64,000 nucleotides of DNA from Desulfobaccales bacterium (GCA_041648175.1 JBAZPO010000004.1:1-64000), one strand, 5' to 3'. Counted from the stretch's first letter, positions 42,546 through 51,571 are shown. Numbers and translations are program-made. Notes: generated from the sequence alone by a model not told the origin.

Positions 42546-43165
42546 GACAGTTCCCTGCCCCTGGTCGCCTTGACGATATCCCCCCGGGATACCAGGCCCA
42601 ACAGGCGGCCTTCCGGGTCAGTGACCGCCACCCGATTAATACCTCTGGCGGTCATCAACGCGGCAATGGTCCGCACCGGCGTCTCCGGGAGCACGGTGAT
42701 TGCCGGAGAACTCATCATATCTTTGGCCAATGCCGTCTTGATGGGCAGTGCGACACAACCTTTGGTTTTCAGGCAGTTCGCCACCAGGCTCATGAAGTTT
42801 TGAGGTTCTTTAACGTCCATGCGGGAGAGGAAGTCCTTTTCCGAAATCATCCCCACTACCTTGTTTTCGGCGTCCGCCACGGGTAGTCCCGATATCCCCC
42901 GCCGGCCCATGGCGAGAGCCACCTCCGCCACCGGTGTGTCGGGATTAACCGTCACCACGTCTTTGGTCATGATCTCGGCCGCGCGCACATCCCGGTTTAG
43001 CCGCTTAAGTGCATGCTGAAACGCCAAACGGTAGATTTCTTTGAAATCACCCGGGGTGATATCAAGGTACCCAGGAATGGCGCGCATGGCCTCCAGGATA
43101 TCTTCCTCTTTGAGATCCAGGTCGGGATCAAGGCAGATATCCGCGTTGTCGCGAGCATCCGACAT
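42539..43165 (-). CDS. CBS-domain pair protein
   Basis: 208 aa from the ATG at 43165 (AAAGGAG upstream). The first 60 residues are helical and acidic (DLDLKEEDILEAMRAIPGYL). Two CBS motifs follow: AAEIMTKDVVTVNPDTPVAE to GMISEKDFL (about 65-115), and AKDMMSSPAITVLPETPVRT to GLVSRGDIV (about 148-205). CBS pairs bind adenosine nucleotides and regulate partner proteins. Its stop overlaps the HPP gene start, so it is the likely cytoplasmic regulator of that membrane protein. Confidence 0.9.
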   Translation of the reverse strand: MSDARDNADICLDPDLDLKEEDILEAMRAIPGYLDITPGDFKEIYRLAFQHALKRLNRDVRAAEIMTKDVVTVNPDTPVAEVALAMGRRGISGLPVADAENKVVGMISEKDFLSRMDVKEPQNFMSLVANCLKTKGCVALPIKTALAKDMMSSPAITVLPETPVRTIAALMTARGINRVAVTDPEGRLLGLVSRGDIVKATRGRELSC

Positions 43166-43308
43166 AATCAAGAGACTCCTTTGGCGCGAATTAAATTCGT
43201 CCGCTGGTAAAGAATCATAAGGGCGCGATATCGAAGGATAGAGATAGCAAAGGCGGGTTAAAAACCCGCCCTTGCCTCAATCTTGACAAAGCCTCAAATG
43301 CTCAAGGA

Positions 43309-44481
43309 TCAGCCGGTGTGTTCCTTCTTGTAGAGCGGCGACATATCCCGCAAGGTCTGGACGATCTTCGGCATCACGTTGAGCACCTTGTCCATGTCAG
43401 CCTCGGTGTTGTCAAGCCCCAAGGTAAAGACCAAGGTGCCCTGGGCCAGGGCGTGGCCCAGACCGGTGCCGATGAGCACATGCGAAGCCCGGAGCGATCC
43501 AGAGGCGCAGGCCGACCGGGTGGCCACGATGATGCCTTCCTCGTCCAACATGAGCACCAGGCTCTCACCTTCGATATATTCCACCGACACCGAGAAAAGG
43601 TGCGGCAGGCACTGGGTGGGATGACCGTTGATCTTGATCTCGGGGATGCTCTCGGTCAACCCCTTGGCCAGGCGATCCTTGAGGCCCTTAATGCGGGACA
43701 GCCGTTCAGGCATCTCTACACGGGCCAGCTCTGCGGCCTTGCCCATGCCTACGATCGCGATGAGGTTTTCCGTGCCGGCCCGGCGCTTGTTTTCCTGGAG
43801 GCCGCCGTCGATGAAGGGCCAGATGGGTGTGCCCTTGCGGATGTAGAGCGCGCCCACCCCCGGCGGGCCGTAGAACTGGTTGGCCGCCAGGCTCAGGAGG
43901 TTTACCCCCAACTGCTCCACGTCAACGGGGATGATGCCGGTGGCGGCCACCGCGTCGGTGTGCATCACTATCTTATTTTTCTTGGCGATCTTGGCAATGT
44001 CAGCAATGGGTTCGATGGTGCCGATCTCGTTGTTGGCCAGCATAACGCTAATGAGGATAGTGTCCGGGGTGATGGCCTTCTCCACCGCCGCCGGGTCCAC
44101 CAGCCCGTATTTGTCCACGTCCAGGGACGTGACCCGATAATCCAGGAGCCGGAGGGTCCGGAGGGAATTCAACACCGACTTGTGTTCGATGTTGGAGGTG
44201 ATGATATGGCGTCCCTTTTCCCGGAGACCGATGGCGGCCCCTTTGATGGCGTGGTTGACGGATTCGGTGCCGCCGGAACCGAACACCACCTCTTTGGGCT
44301 CGGCGTTGATCAAAGCCGCTACCTGGCCCCGGGCCTTCTCCAGGGCTTCGGCCGCCGGCTGCCCCACCTGGTTATCGCTGGACGGGTTGCCGAAAACGGT
44401 TTCGATATGATTGATCATGGCCTCCTTCACCGCGGGAAGGAGAGGAGTGGCCGCAAGATGGTCCAGATAGATTACACCCAT
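43309..44481 (-). CDS. iscS: Cysteine desulfurase (NifS/IscS type) lacking the PLP lysine
   Basis: 390 aa. The fold-type I framework is complete: YLDHLAATPLLP at the start, FGSGGTESVNHAI, the His-containing NIEHKSVLN, LANNEIGTIEPI, HTDAVAATG and RRAGTEN. The sulfur-carrying cysteine is present in ATRSACASGS (Cys325). At the Schiff-base site, where NifS/IscS read S-x-H-K-x-x-G-P-K-G, this protein reads LAANQFYGPPG, so the His-Lys pair is Asn201-Gln202 (codon CAG). The same kind of loss is known from the IscS of the archaeon Archaeoglobus fulgidus. The iscU-like gene lies immediately upstream in the same operon. Confidence 0.88.
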   Translation of the reverse strand: MGVIYLDHLAATPLLPAVKEAMINHIETVFGNPSSDNQVGQPAAEALEKARGQVAALINAEPKEVVFGSGGTESVNHAIKGAAIGLREKGRHIITSNIEHKSVLNSLRTLRLLDYRVTSLDVDKYGLVDPAAVEKAITPDTILISVMLANNEIGTIEPIADIAKIAKKNKIVMHTDAVAATGIIPVDVEQLGVNLLSLAANQFYGPPGVGALYIRKGTPIWPFIDGGLQENKRRAGTENLIAIVGMGKAAELARVEMPERLSRIKGLKDRLAKGLTESIPEIKINGHPTQCLPHLFSVSVEYIEGESLVLMLDEEGIIVATRSACASGSLRASHVLIGTGLGHALAQGTLVFTLGLDNTEADMDKVLNVMPKIVQTLRDMSPLYKKEHTG

Positions 44482-44511
44482 GATAGCATCCTTATCTCCA
44501 GTGCAGGGGCA

Positions 44512-45033
44512 TTAGTGGTCATGCTCATGGGGGATTTCCTTGCCGCAGAAGATGCACATGGGGGAGTCTTCCTCCACCTTCTTCTCGCAATAAGGACAAT
44601 AGCAGCCGCCTTCCTGCTTGTGGTGCGGCTCTTTGTCCACGTCGGTTTCGACCACCTTGCCGGCTTTGCGGTCCAGGTAATTTTTGATGGCAGAATGCAG
44701 GGCGTCAGCTCCCAGGTTGGAACAATGCAGCTTGTTGGGAGGTAGGCCGCCCAGGGCCTCGGCCACATCCGCATTGGTGATCTTCATGGCCTCTTGCAGG
44801 GTCTTACCTTTGGCCATTTCGGTGATCATGCTGGAAACAGCAATAGCAGCGCCGCATCCAAAGGTCTTAAACTTGACGTCGACAATTTTGTCGTTCTCCA
44901 CCTTGATATACACATTCATCATATCTCCGCATACCGGGTTGCCGACCTCGCCCACCCCATCGGGTTGGATGATTTCACCCACATTGCGGGGATTCTTAAA
45001 GTGGTCCAGAACTATCGGGGAATAAGAAGCCAT
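44512..45033 (-). CDS. iscU: IscU/NifU-type iron-sulfur scaffold with C-terminal zinc-ribbon-like tail
   Basis: 173 aa from the ATG at 45033 (GGGAGAAAGAT before it). The scaffold domain (1-125) has the three cluster cysteines and the Asp in place: GNPVCGDMM (Cys35, Asp37), FGCGAAIA (Cys60) and LHCSNLG (Cys104). A linker leads to CYCPYCEKKVEEDSPMCIFC (Cys146/149 and Cys160/163), a rubredoxin/zinc-ribbon-like knuckle pair not found in standard IscU, then a His-rich end. It assembles Fe-S clusters. It is 30 bases ahead of the desulfurase gene. Confidence 0.92.
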   Translation of the reverse strand: MASYSPIVLDHFKNPRNVGEIIQPDGVGEVGNPVCGDMMNVYIKVENDKIVDVKFKTFGCGAAIAVSSMITEMAKGKTLQEAMKITNADVAEALGGLPPNKLHCSNLGADALHSAIKNYLDRKAGKVVETDVDKEPHHKQEGGCYCPYCEKKVEEDSPMCIFCGKEIPHEHDH

Positions 45034-45284
45034 ATCTTTCTCCCATTCAGGTGATTTTGGCAAAAATATTCTAATTATAAATATTAAGGTTTATACGAAT
45101 GAGGGTCAAGACCGAAGCGCGCCATCCCTAAGAATTCTTTGGATAAAGCAGTATTTTTCAACAAGTGAACTCTGGTCCGAAAAGAGCCACCCCAAGAAAT
45201 TTTGCTGGCCAATGACGGCAATCCAGGTAAAATCGTTTCAAAGAAATGCCCCCTCCATCTTATCGTGTAACTTAGGAGGCTGCC

Positions 45285-45797
45285 ATGCTGATACCGTGTT
45301 CCCGACTGCAGGCCAGCTTTGCCGACCCGGGGATCGGGCTGGAACTCGGCGCGCCGGCGTCCATGGTGTGGGATGAGCACGGCGGCACATTTGTCCTGAA
45401 AGTGGGCGACCTAAAAGTTGCCGACCTGATGACGCCCACAGAGGCATCGGGGTGCCGCCTGGAAATCTCCCTAACCCCCGGGCCCCCGCTCATCAGCGCG
45501 CTGGAAGAATTTGCCGGCCTGCATCAGCTCCCCCTGGCTCAGACATCTACCCCGGACCTGGAGGAAGCCGTGCTCCTCGCTGCTTGCCACGTGCCGGGCA
45601 AGAACCTGTTCGTCTTTGCCGAAGAACCCACCTTGACGGCCCTAAAGCGCGGTGAGACCGTGGAACTGGTAGTCTCTGGAGTTTTCAAGGCCCGGCGGGT
45701 GCCCTGCCAGAGCACCGATCTGGTCATTCACCTCACCAAAGCCGCCATGACCCGGTTGGTCGCGTTTGTGCTTAACCTGGCCCGGGCCGACCTATAG
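45285..45797 (+). CDS. Protein of unknown function
   Basis: 170 aa with a strong ribosome site (TTAGGAGGCTGCC). Opens MLIPCSRLQASFADPGIGLE and contains VLKVGDLKVADLMTP, CRLEISLTPGPPLIS and a C-terminal mixed alpha/beta part (GKNLFVFAEEPTLTALKRGE). No signal peptide or membrane helix. No family recognised. It is transcribed away from the iscU-iscS operon and precedes the two nitroreductase genes by about 90 bases. Confidence 0.65.
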   Translation: MLIPCSRLQASFADPGIGLELGAPASMVWDEHGGTFVLKVGDLKVADLMTPTEASGCRLEISLTPGPPLISALEEFAGLHQLPLAQTSTPDLEEAVLLAACHVPGKNLFVFAEEPTLTALKRGETVELVVSGVFKARRVPCQSTDLVIHLTKAAMTRLVAFVLNLARADL

Positions 45798-45885
45798 GAA
45801 TAGATCGGTTTGTCTGCCTTTAAAGATACTCGCAGGGGCGAATGCGTCGATCCCGCAGTAGCGGCTCTGGGAAATCGGAGGTATC

Positions 45886-46563
45886 GTGATGCACATCTGC
45901 TGGAGTCTTATCTTGGTGGTGGGGATCGCCATGGTGTTTCAATCCGACGGGTTGGCTGAGGAGGCCATCAAACTGCCGCCTCCGGTCACCAAGGGCGGCA
46001 TGGCTCTGACAGAGGCTTTACAGGCGCGGCGCACGGTGCGCCATTTCGCCACCCGACCCCTGGATCTGGCGCAACTCTCCCAACTCCTTTGGGAGGCCGA
46101 CGGTGCCAGCGACCCCCAAGGCCACCGGACCTCGCCGTCCGCGGGGGCCACTTATCCCCTCAACCTCTACGTGGTGGCGGGCGAGCGGGGTGTGGCAAAT
46201 CTGCCTGCTGGAACTTACCATTACGAAATTGCGGCCCAGGCACTTGCGCCTCTGGCCCGGGGCGACTTGCGCGCTGTGGTGGCCCGGGCCTGCCTCAACC
46301 AGGCCTGGATGACCGCGGCCCCGGTGCTGATAGTGATCACCGGTGAATACCGCCGCTGCACGGCCCGGTATGGCCAACGGGGCATCAGGTATACTCATAT
46401 GGAAGCCGGTAATGTTAGTCAGAACCTGTTTCTGGCGGCCGAGTCCCTGGGTTTGGGCGCGGGAATCGTCGGGGCCTTTGAGGATAAGGCTCTGGCCCAG
46501 GTCTTGAAGCTGCCCCCGGCCCACGAACCTCTCCTGGTGATGCCGGTGGGGTATAAACATTAG
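45886..46563 (+). CDS. Exported nitroreductase-fold protein (SagB-type)
   Basis: 225 aa (GTG 45886 or ATG 45889, with GGAGG just upstream). A signal peptide (about 1-24, ending GLAEE) is unusual for this family. The FMN-binding blocks RRTVRHFATRPLDLAQLSQL, PSAGATYPLNLYVV (the SAG-x-YP-x-x-Y motif of SagB dehydrogenases) and LGLGAGIVGAF are present. SagB-like enzymes use FMN to oxidise or reduce substrates; this one would act in the periplasm. A paralogue follows 185 bases downstream, separated by a dispersed repeat. Confidence 0.82.
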   Translation: MMHICWSLILVVGIAMVFQSDGLAEEAIKLPPPVTKGGMALTEALQARRTVRHFATRPLDLAQLSQLLWEADGASDPQGHRTSPSAGATYPLNLYVVAGERGVANLPAGTYHYEIAAQALAPLARGDLRAVVARACLNQAWMTAAPVLIVITGEYRRCTARYGQRGIRYTHMEAGNVSQNLFLAAESLGLGAGIVGAFEDKALAQVLKLPPAHEPLLVMPVGYKH

Positions 46564-46672
46564 GGGGAAAAGGCGAAAAGGGGAAGAAAAGGGCAGGGAC
46601 GAGGCTCCGTGCCCCTGATCATTCCAGAAATATGTAGGGTGGCACTGCCCCACCCGCAAAAGTTTTTAGGTA

Positions 46673-46725
46673 GTCGCAGGCTTTAGTCTGCGCCCGCACA
46701 GGCTGGAAGCCTGTGCCACCAAAAC
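46673..46725. repeat. acaggc palindrome between the nitroreductase genes
   Basis: gcaggctttagtctgcgccc followed by gcacaggctggaagcctgtgcc: two nested palindromes identical in design to 1-41 and 11316-11366 (where the order is inverted). Confidence 0.7.
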
Positions 46726-46748
46726 TTTTAAGGTCAGAGGTTCAGCCA

Positions 46749-47423
46749 ATGAAAATCGTGACTTGTCTATTAATGGCCGTATGGTTTACACTGGTCAACC
46801 TGGCCCCGGGGTTCGGGGCGGAGGCCATTAAACTGCCGGCTCCGGCCAAAAAGGGCACCGTGTCGGTGGAGGAGGCCCTCGAGGGCCGACGTTCCAATCG
46901 GCAGTTTGCCAATCGGCCGCTAGAACTGGCGCAAATCTCGCAAATGCTCTGGGCCGCGGACGGTATTAATAATCCCCAGGGCAAAAAGACCGCGCCTGCG
47001 GCCCGGGCCGCTTATGCCGTCGAACTCTATGTGGTGGTGGGCGAGCGGGGCGTGACCAACCTGGCCCCGGGCGTTTACCATTACCTGGCGGCGGATAATG
47101 CCCTGGACCCGGTAGCCCAAGGCGAATTCCGTGCGGGTGTGGCCAAGGCCTGTAATTCCCAGGCCTGGATAGAGAAAGCCCCGGTGATTGTGGTGATTAC
47201 CGGGGATTATGCCCGTTGCGCCGCGAAAAATGGTGAACAAAAGGCCCCGATGTACACCCACATGGAGTCTGGTTTTGTGGCTCAAAACCTGTTTCTTCAG
47301 GTAGGGGCCCTGGGACTGGGGGCTGGGATCGCCGGGGGGTTCAATGACAAGGCCCTGGCCCAGACCCTGAAACTTCCCCAGAACGACGTCCCGCTTCTGG
47401 TGATGCCAGTGGGGTATAAATAG
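46749..47423 (+). CDS. Exported nitroreductase-fold protein, paralogue of the preceding gene
   Basis: 224 aa from the ATG at 46749 (CAGAGGTTCAGCC before it). Signal peptide 1-24. The same blocks as the upstream copy appear: RRSNRQFANRPLELAQISQM, LGLGAGIAGGFNDKALAQTL and LLVMPVGYK. The SAG-x-YP block has diverged to PAARAAYAVELYVV, so substrate or flavin contacts may differ. Two tandem exported copies point to duplication followed by specialisation. Confidence 0.8.
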   Translation: MKIVTCLLMAVWFTLVNLAPGFGAEAIKLPAPAKKGTVSVEEALEGRRSNRQFANRPLELAQISQMLWAADGINNPQGKKTAPAARAAYAVELYVVVGERGVTNLAPGVYHYLAADNALDPVAQGEFRAGVAKACNSQAWIEKAPVIVVITGDYARCAAKNGEQKAPMYTHMESGFVAQNLFLQVGALGLGAGIAGGFNDKALAQTLKLPQNDVPLLVMPVGYK

Positions 47424-47424
47424 C

Positions 47425-47575
47425 TGTCAGGTGTCAGGTTTCGGGTTTCAGGGGACAGGGGTTAGGAAGAATTATCCTTTAATCCCTGTCCCATATTCCT
47501 TGCATGAGGCGCACCGTGGGCACCGCCCTCTTTAGATCAATTTTGACACCTGACACCTGACACCTGAAACCTATC
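47425..47575. repeat. Inverted pair of caggtgtcaggtttc arrays
   Basis: tcaggtgtcaggtttcgggt at 47427 and the complementary gacacctgacacctgacacc at about 47546-47573 bracket 90 bases of unique sequence. Same family as 8071-8205 and 51878-51988. The right arm touches the stop codon of the thioesterase gene. Confidence 0.65.
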
Positions 47576-48002
47576 TCTTGGCCAAGTGGATATAGGTGCA
47601 CAGCCCCTTGGCCACCAGGCGGTCGGCCTGGCGCACTTCGAATTCCCCCAGGGAGATGGTGCGGCCCCGTTTGGCGATATGGGCCTCGGCGGTCACGTCC
47701 CCTTCCTTCACCGCGCCCAGGAAGTTGATCTTCATCTCTACGGTGTTGATCATCTCTCCCTCAGGCACCAGGCTATAGAGGGCGAAGGCCACGGCTTCAT
47801 CCGCCAGGGCGGCGATGACCCCCCCTTGCATTAGGCCGATGGAATTGGCCAAATCGGGTTTGAAGGGCAGCAGGAAACGGGCGTAGCCCTTGCCCAACTG
47901 GGGCACCTCGATCCCAACAAACTTAATAAAAGGGTTGGCCGCCAGCCGCTTGCGGATGCCGGCTTCCAACTCCGGGGCTAAGGGTTCGATGTTCACTTTC
48001 AT
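47571..48002 (-). CDS. PaaI-type hotdog-fold thioesterase
   Basis: 143 aa from the ATG at 48002 with GGAG at 7 bases; 29 upstream codons of the frame are excluded. The central helix NSIGLMQGGVIAALADEAVA carries the (H/M)GG(V)xxxLxD motif of PaaI-like thioesterases, here with Gln-Gly-Gly instead of His-Gly-Gly, followed by VEMKINFLGAVKEGD and the terminal strand. It probably hydrolyses an acyl-CoA. The replacement of His by Gln at the oxyanion site is worth noting. Confidence 0.85.
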   Translation of the reverse strand: MKVNIEPLAPELEAGIRKRLAANPFIKFVGIEVPQLGKGYARFLLPFKPDLANSIGLMQGGVIAALADEAVAFALYSLVPEGEMINTVEMKINFLGAVKEGDVTAEAHIAKRGRTISLGEFEVRQADRLVAKGLCTYIHLAKR

Positions 48003-48291
48003 GGGTATTCTCCAGCGTGGAATCAGAGACAGAAAAAGCACCTTAGGGCTGCCGGGAACGGCCGCTCTCCCAGGGGGATTACCAAGCATAATGTTTCAGG
48101 AGGCGGGCACGGAGCCCCACCATTTTCACGTTTTTAGGAAAACCATAGCACAAGCGGGAGGGCGACGCCAGCGTTGCGGCCGGGAGGACTGAAAGGGAAA
48201 AAAGCGGCTCGGTTCATATCGCGCTACCCTCAGAGGGCCAGATTACCTATAATATAAAAATGATTTCAGAAAACTTTATCAGGAGTTACCC

Positions 48292-49053
48292 ATGAAAATC
48301 GCCATCAGCGGCAAAGGCGGGGTGGGGAAAACCACTCTGGCGGCCCTTTTGATCAATTATTTCCGTTTGCAGGGTAAGAAGGTGTTGGCCGTGGACGCCG
48401 ACCCCGACGCCAACCTGGCCCTGGCCTTGGGTGTATCCGACCCCGAAAACCTCACCCCCTTGAGCCAGATGAAGGAGATGATCGCGGAACGCACCGATTC
48501 CAAGCCCGGGTCCATGGGGGGTTTCTTTAAGATGAATCCCAAGGTGGACGACATCCCGGAGAAATATGCACGTCAGATAGATGGCATCAAACTCATTGTT
48601 ATGGGGGGTGTTAAAAAAGGCGGCAGCGGTTGCATCTGCCCCGAAAGCGTTTTGCTGCGTACCCTGGTGACCCATATGGTCCTGCTTCGGGATGAGGTTG
48701 TGGTCATGGACATGGAGGCGGGCATCGAACATCTCGGACGGGCAACGGCGCAAGGAGTAGATTGGCTCATTATCGTGGTGGAGCCGGGACGCCGCAGCAT
48801 TGAAACTGCAATGCACGTCAAAGAATTAGCCAAGGATTTGGGACTTAAGAAGGTGGCGGTGGTGGGCAGCAAGATCAGAAGCGCCTCCGACGAGGAGTTT
48901 CTCAAAAAGAACCTGCCGGATTTCCCCATCCTGGGGTTCATCCCGTTTGACAACAAGATCGTCGAAGCCGACCTGGAAGGGCGGCCGCCGTATGAGGCGG
49001 TCCCGGCCCTGGCGGAAGTGGCCAAAGAAATTGCCGAGAATTTGACCAAATAA
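48292..49053 (+). CDS. cooC: CO dehydrogenase nickel-insertion ATPase (CooC family)
   Basis: 253 aa, ribosome site AGGAGTTACCC. The deviant Walker A GKGGVGKTT (7-15), the VDADPDANLALALG block (34-47) and Cys114-x-Cys116 (GSGCICPE) are the nickel/zinc-binding and nucleotide-binding features of CooC, a MinD-relative that loads Ni into carbon monoxide dehydrogenase or acetyl-CoA synthase. VVVMDMEAGIEHLGRA is the second P-loop region. No CODH/ACS gene is next to it, so it serves enzymes encoded elsewhere. Confidence 0.9.
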   Translation: MKIAISGKGGVGKTTLAALLINYFRLQGKKVLAVDADPDANLALALGVSDPENLTPLSQMKEMIAERTDSKPGSMGGFFKMNPKVDDIPEKYARQIDGIKLIVMGGVKKGGSGCICPESVLLRTLVTHMVLLRDEVVVMDMEAGIEHLGRATAQGVDWLIIVVEPGRRSIETAMHVKELAKDLGLKKVAVVGSKIRSASDEEFLKKNLPDFPILGFIPFDNKIVEADLEGRPPYEAVPALAEVAKEIAENLTK

Positions 49054-49173
49054 GTGGACCGCCAGCGTGTAAGGTGAAAAGGAAGAATGGATTTTCAATA
49101 TTTCCCGTAAACAGATTTCTCTTTTTCCTTTTCACCTCTTTCCCTTTTTGCCTTTTCCCCCTATAAAGTAAAA

Positions 49174-50412
49174 ATGCCCATTCAGTCCAGCCCCAACCTT
49201 ACCGCCCGCATGAAAATGCTGGTGGTTTTCGTATTGTACTTCGCCGAAGGAGTGCCCTTCGGGTTTGTCTATACCACCCTGGCCTACTTCCTCCGCAGCC
49301 GGGGGGTGCCCCTGGAGCAAATTGGCATCTTAAGCCTCCTGGGGCTGGCCTGGAGCCTTAAGGTCCTTTGGAGTCCGCTGGCGGACCGCTTCGGGACCCG
49401 GGCCGCCTGGCTGGTGCCGGCTCAAGTTCTGGTCATCCTCAGCATGTTGGGCCTGGCCCACCTGGCCAGCGCCCCGGTGACCCTGGCCTTCTGGGTCCTG
49501 GTGGGGGTCCTCTGCCTGGCCTCGGCCACCCAGGATCTGGCGGTGGACGCCTACACCATTGACCTGTTAGATACCGAGGAACTGGGCATGGCCAACGGTA
49601 TCCGCATCGGGGCCTACCGGGTGGGCCTCATCGCGGCCGGGGGCGGGGTGCTGATCCTGAGCGATCTGGTGGGCTGGAGCGCCACCTTCGTGGGGGTCGC
49701 CATCATCATGGCCGCCCTGACCCTCACCGTCATCGTCTTCAGCCCCTTTCATATGGCCCGGCCGGAAATCGCCCGAGCCCAAAAGGGCAAGGGCTTCAGT
49801 CAGATCAAAGAGTCGGTGCGCGGCTTGATGAGCCATCCCCATATGGGGGCCATCATTATCTTCATCCTGACTTACAAGGCGGGGGACGCCTTCCTGGGAG
49901 CCATGGTGAGCCCCTTCTGGCGGGACATGGGTTTTTCCGGGACCCAGTTCGGGGTGGCCTCCATCACCGTGGGGAAGATTCCGGCCATCGTCGGCGGGTT
50001 TCTGGGGGGCGCCATCACCGCGCGCTGGGGCATCAGCCGGGCCTTGTGGGTTCTGGGCATCTTCCAGGCCTGCTCCATTTTAGGCTATTGGGCCGCGGCC
50101 TTGCCGGGCACCTGGCATTACACGATTTACCTGGCCACCCTGGGAGAAAGCCTGGCCGGCCAGATGGGCTCCGCGGCGTTTATGGCCTTCCTCATGTGCC
50201 TGTGCGACAAGCGCTTCAGCGCTTCCCACTACGCTTTCCTGTCGATGCTCTTTGGGCTGAGCGGCCGCCTCTGCGGCTATATCGGGGGCTGGGCCGCGGC
50301 CTATCTCGGCTACGCCACGTTTTTCTTCCTGAGTTTCTTGCTCGCCTGGCCTGCCTTCGCCTTGCTTCCGCGGATACTGCCGGTGATACGCAAGATCGAA
50401 GGGCGAGAGTGA
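49174..50412 (+). CDS. MFS transporter, AmpG-like
   Basis: 412 aa with about 12 transmembrane helices. Starts LVVFVLYFAEGVPFGFVYTTLAYFL and GVPLEQIGILSLLGLAWSLKVLW, typical of AmpG/acetyl-CoA-transporter-like MFS proteins, with the PLADRFGTR loop of the superfamily. VDAYTIDLLDTEELG is the characteristic loop after TM4 in this group. AmpG imports muropeptides, but close relatives carry other cargo, so the substrate is open. No start-site ribosome motif is clear before the ATG at 49174. Confidence 0.82.
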   Translation: MPIQSSPNLTARMKMLVVFVLYFAEGVPFGFVYTTLAYFLRSRGVPLEQIGILSLLGLAWSLKVLWSPLADRFGTRAAWLVPAQVLVILSMLGLAHLASAPVTLAFWVLVGVLCLASATQDLAVDAYTIDLLDTEELGMANGIRIGAYRVGLIAAGGGVLILSDLVGWSATFVGVAIIMAALTLTVIVFSPFHMARPEIARAQKGKGFSQIKESVRGLMSHPHMGAIIIFILTYKAGDAFLGAMVSPFWRDMGFSGTQFGVASITVGKIPAIVGGFLGGAITARWGISRALWVLGIFQACSILGYWAAALPGTWHYTIYLATLGESLAGQMGSAAFMAFLMCLCDKRFSASHYAFLSMLFGLSGRLCGYIGGWAAAYLGYATFFFLSFLLAWPAFALLPRILPVIRKIEGRE

Positions 50413-50625
50413 TTGGGGGAAGTCACTTTCAAAAGAGCTCTTCGGAAGCGTAAGGGCCTATCGCCGGAAGAAAAGCAGGGGGAGTTAAAGGAAATGATGT
50501 TGAAATATACTGTCGATTAGGTTTGGTTAATCTTCTCTAATATCAAAGAAATACCTCCTTTGCTCCCAACCTCTTGAGATTCATAGGTTATTGCATTTCA
50601 GTCTGCCGGTGACTATACTAAAAAA

Positions 50626-51519
50626 ATGGCTCAAGAAACCTGGATTGAAGTGCGCGTGCTGGTGCCGGCGCGGATGCAGGAGGAGGCCTCCTTGTATCTT
50701 ACGGATTTTACCGGGCGCGGCGTGATCATCGAGGAAGAGAACGTCCCGGCTGGCGGCGTGGTCATCCGGGGCTATTTTCGGCCGGAAGAGTATGGCGCCT
50801 GGCAGCGTCAGGAGTTGCAGGACTATCTGAAGCGCCTGAGTAATTACGAGCTTTATCCTCTGGGCCTGGAAATTCGCCAGGTGGCGGAGGAGGACTGGGC
50901 CGAAGCCTGGAAGGCGCATTTTAAACCCGTGAAGCTAACGAACCATCTGGTCGTCCGGCCGCCTTGGGAGGAGTACGCCGCCCAACCGGGAGAGACGGTT
51001 ATCATCATTTATCCTGGCATGGCCTTCGGTACCGGTCGCCACTCCAGCACTCTTTTGTGTCTCCAGGCTCTGGAGCAGGTGTGGGACCAGGGCCTGCCAA
51101 GCTCCGGCAACCCCTGGCAGGTGTTGGACGTGGGCACCGGCACCGGAATTTTGGCTCTGGCTGCGGCCCGCTTGGGCGCCGAAGTGGTGGCCATCGACCT
51201 GGACCCGGAAGCCGTGGCCGCAGCCTTGGAAAACGTGCGCCTGAACAACCTCATGGACCGGATATGGGTGGAGGGCACTCCCCTTACTTCTTTGCGGCAG
51301 CGCTTCGCCCTCATAATGGCCAACATAACTGCGCCGGATTTGCTGCAGTTGGCCGAAGCCATCACCGGCAGGATGTTGAGCGAGGGAATTCTCATCATCT
51401 CCGGCTTCCTGGCCGAAGATGTCCCCGCCCTGGAAAACCGCTACCAGGGGCTGGGTTTGCACAAGACTGGATTTCTCACCGTTGATGATTGGGGCGCCCT
51501 GATTTTTCGGCGGCCATAG
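50626..51519 (+). CDS. prmA: Ribosomal protein L11 methyltransferase
   Basis: 297 aa. A helical N-terminal L11-binding domain (1-95) precedes the SAM fold. The PrmA hallmark PGMAFGTGRHSSTLLCL is present (canonical GTGTHPTT, here GTGRHSST), followed by motif I VLDVGTGTGILALAA and MANITAPDLLQ (canonical NILAxPL). It trimethylates ribosomal protein L11. The region HFKPVKLTNHLVVRPPW is the usual linker. Confidence 0.9.
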   Translation: MAQETWIEVRVLVPARMQEEASLYLTDFTGRGVIIEEENVPAGGVVIRGYFRPEEYGAWQRQELQDYLKRLSNYELYPLGLEIRQVAEEDWAEAWKAHFKPVKLTNHLVVRPPWEEYAAQPGETVIIIYPGMAFGTGRHSSTLLCLQALEQVWDQGLPSSGNPWQVLDVGTGTGILALAAARLGAEVVAIDLDPEAVAAALENVRLNNLMDRIWVEGTPLTSLRQRFALIMANITAPDLLQLAEAITGRMLSEGILIISGFLAEDVPALENRYQGLGLHKTGFLTVDDWGALIFRRP

Positions 51520-51571
51520 GCAGGAACTCTGAAACCACGGCAATGAGCTTGCGGTGCGACAAGGGGAAGCC

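Noticed and set aside
43318..44745. A 475-codon open frame on the plus strand
   Set aside because: It is antisense to iscS and iscU, both clearly real; no protein-like features.
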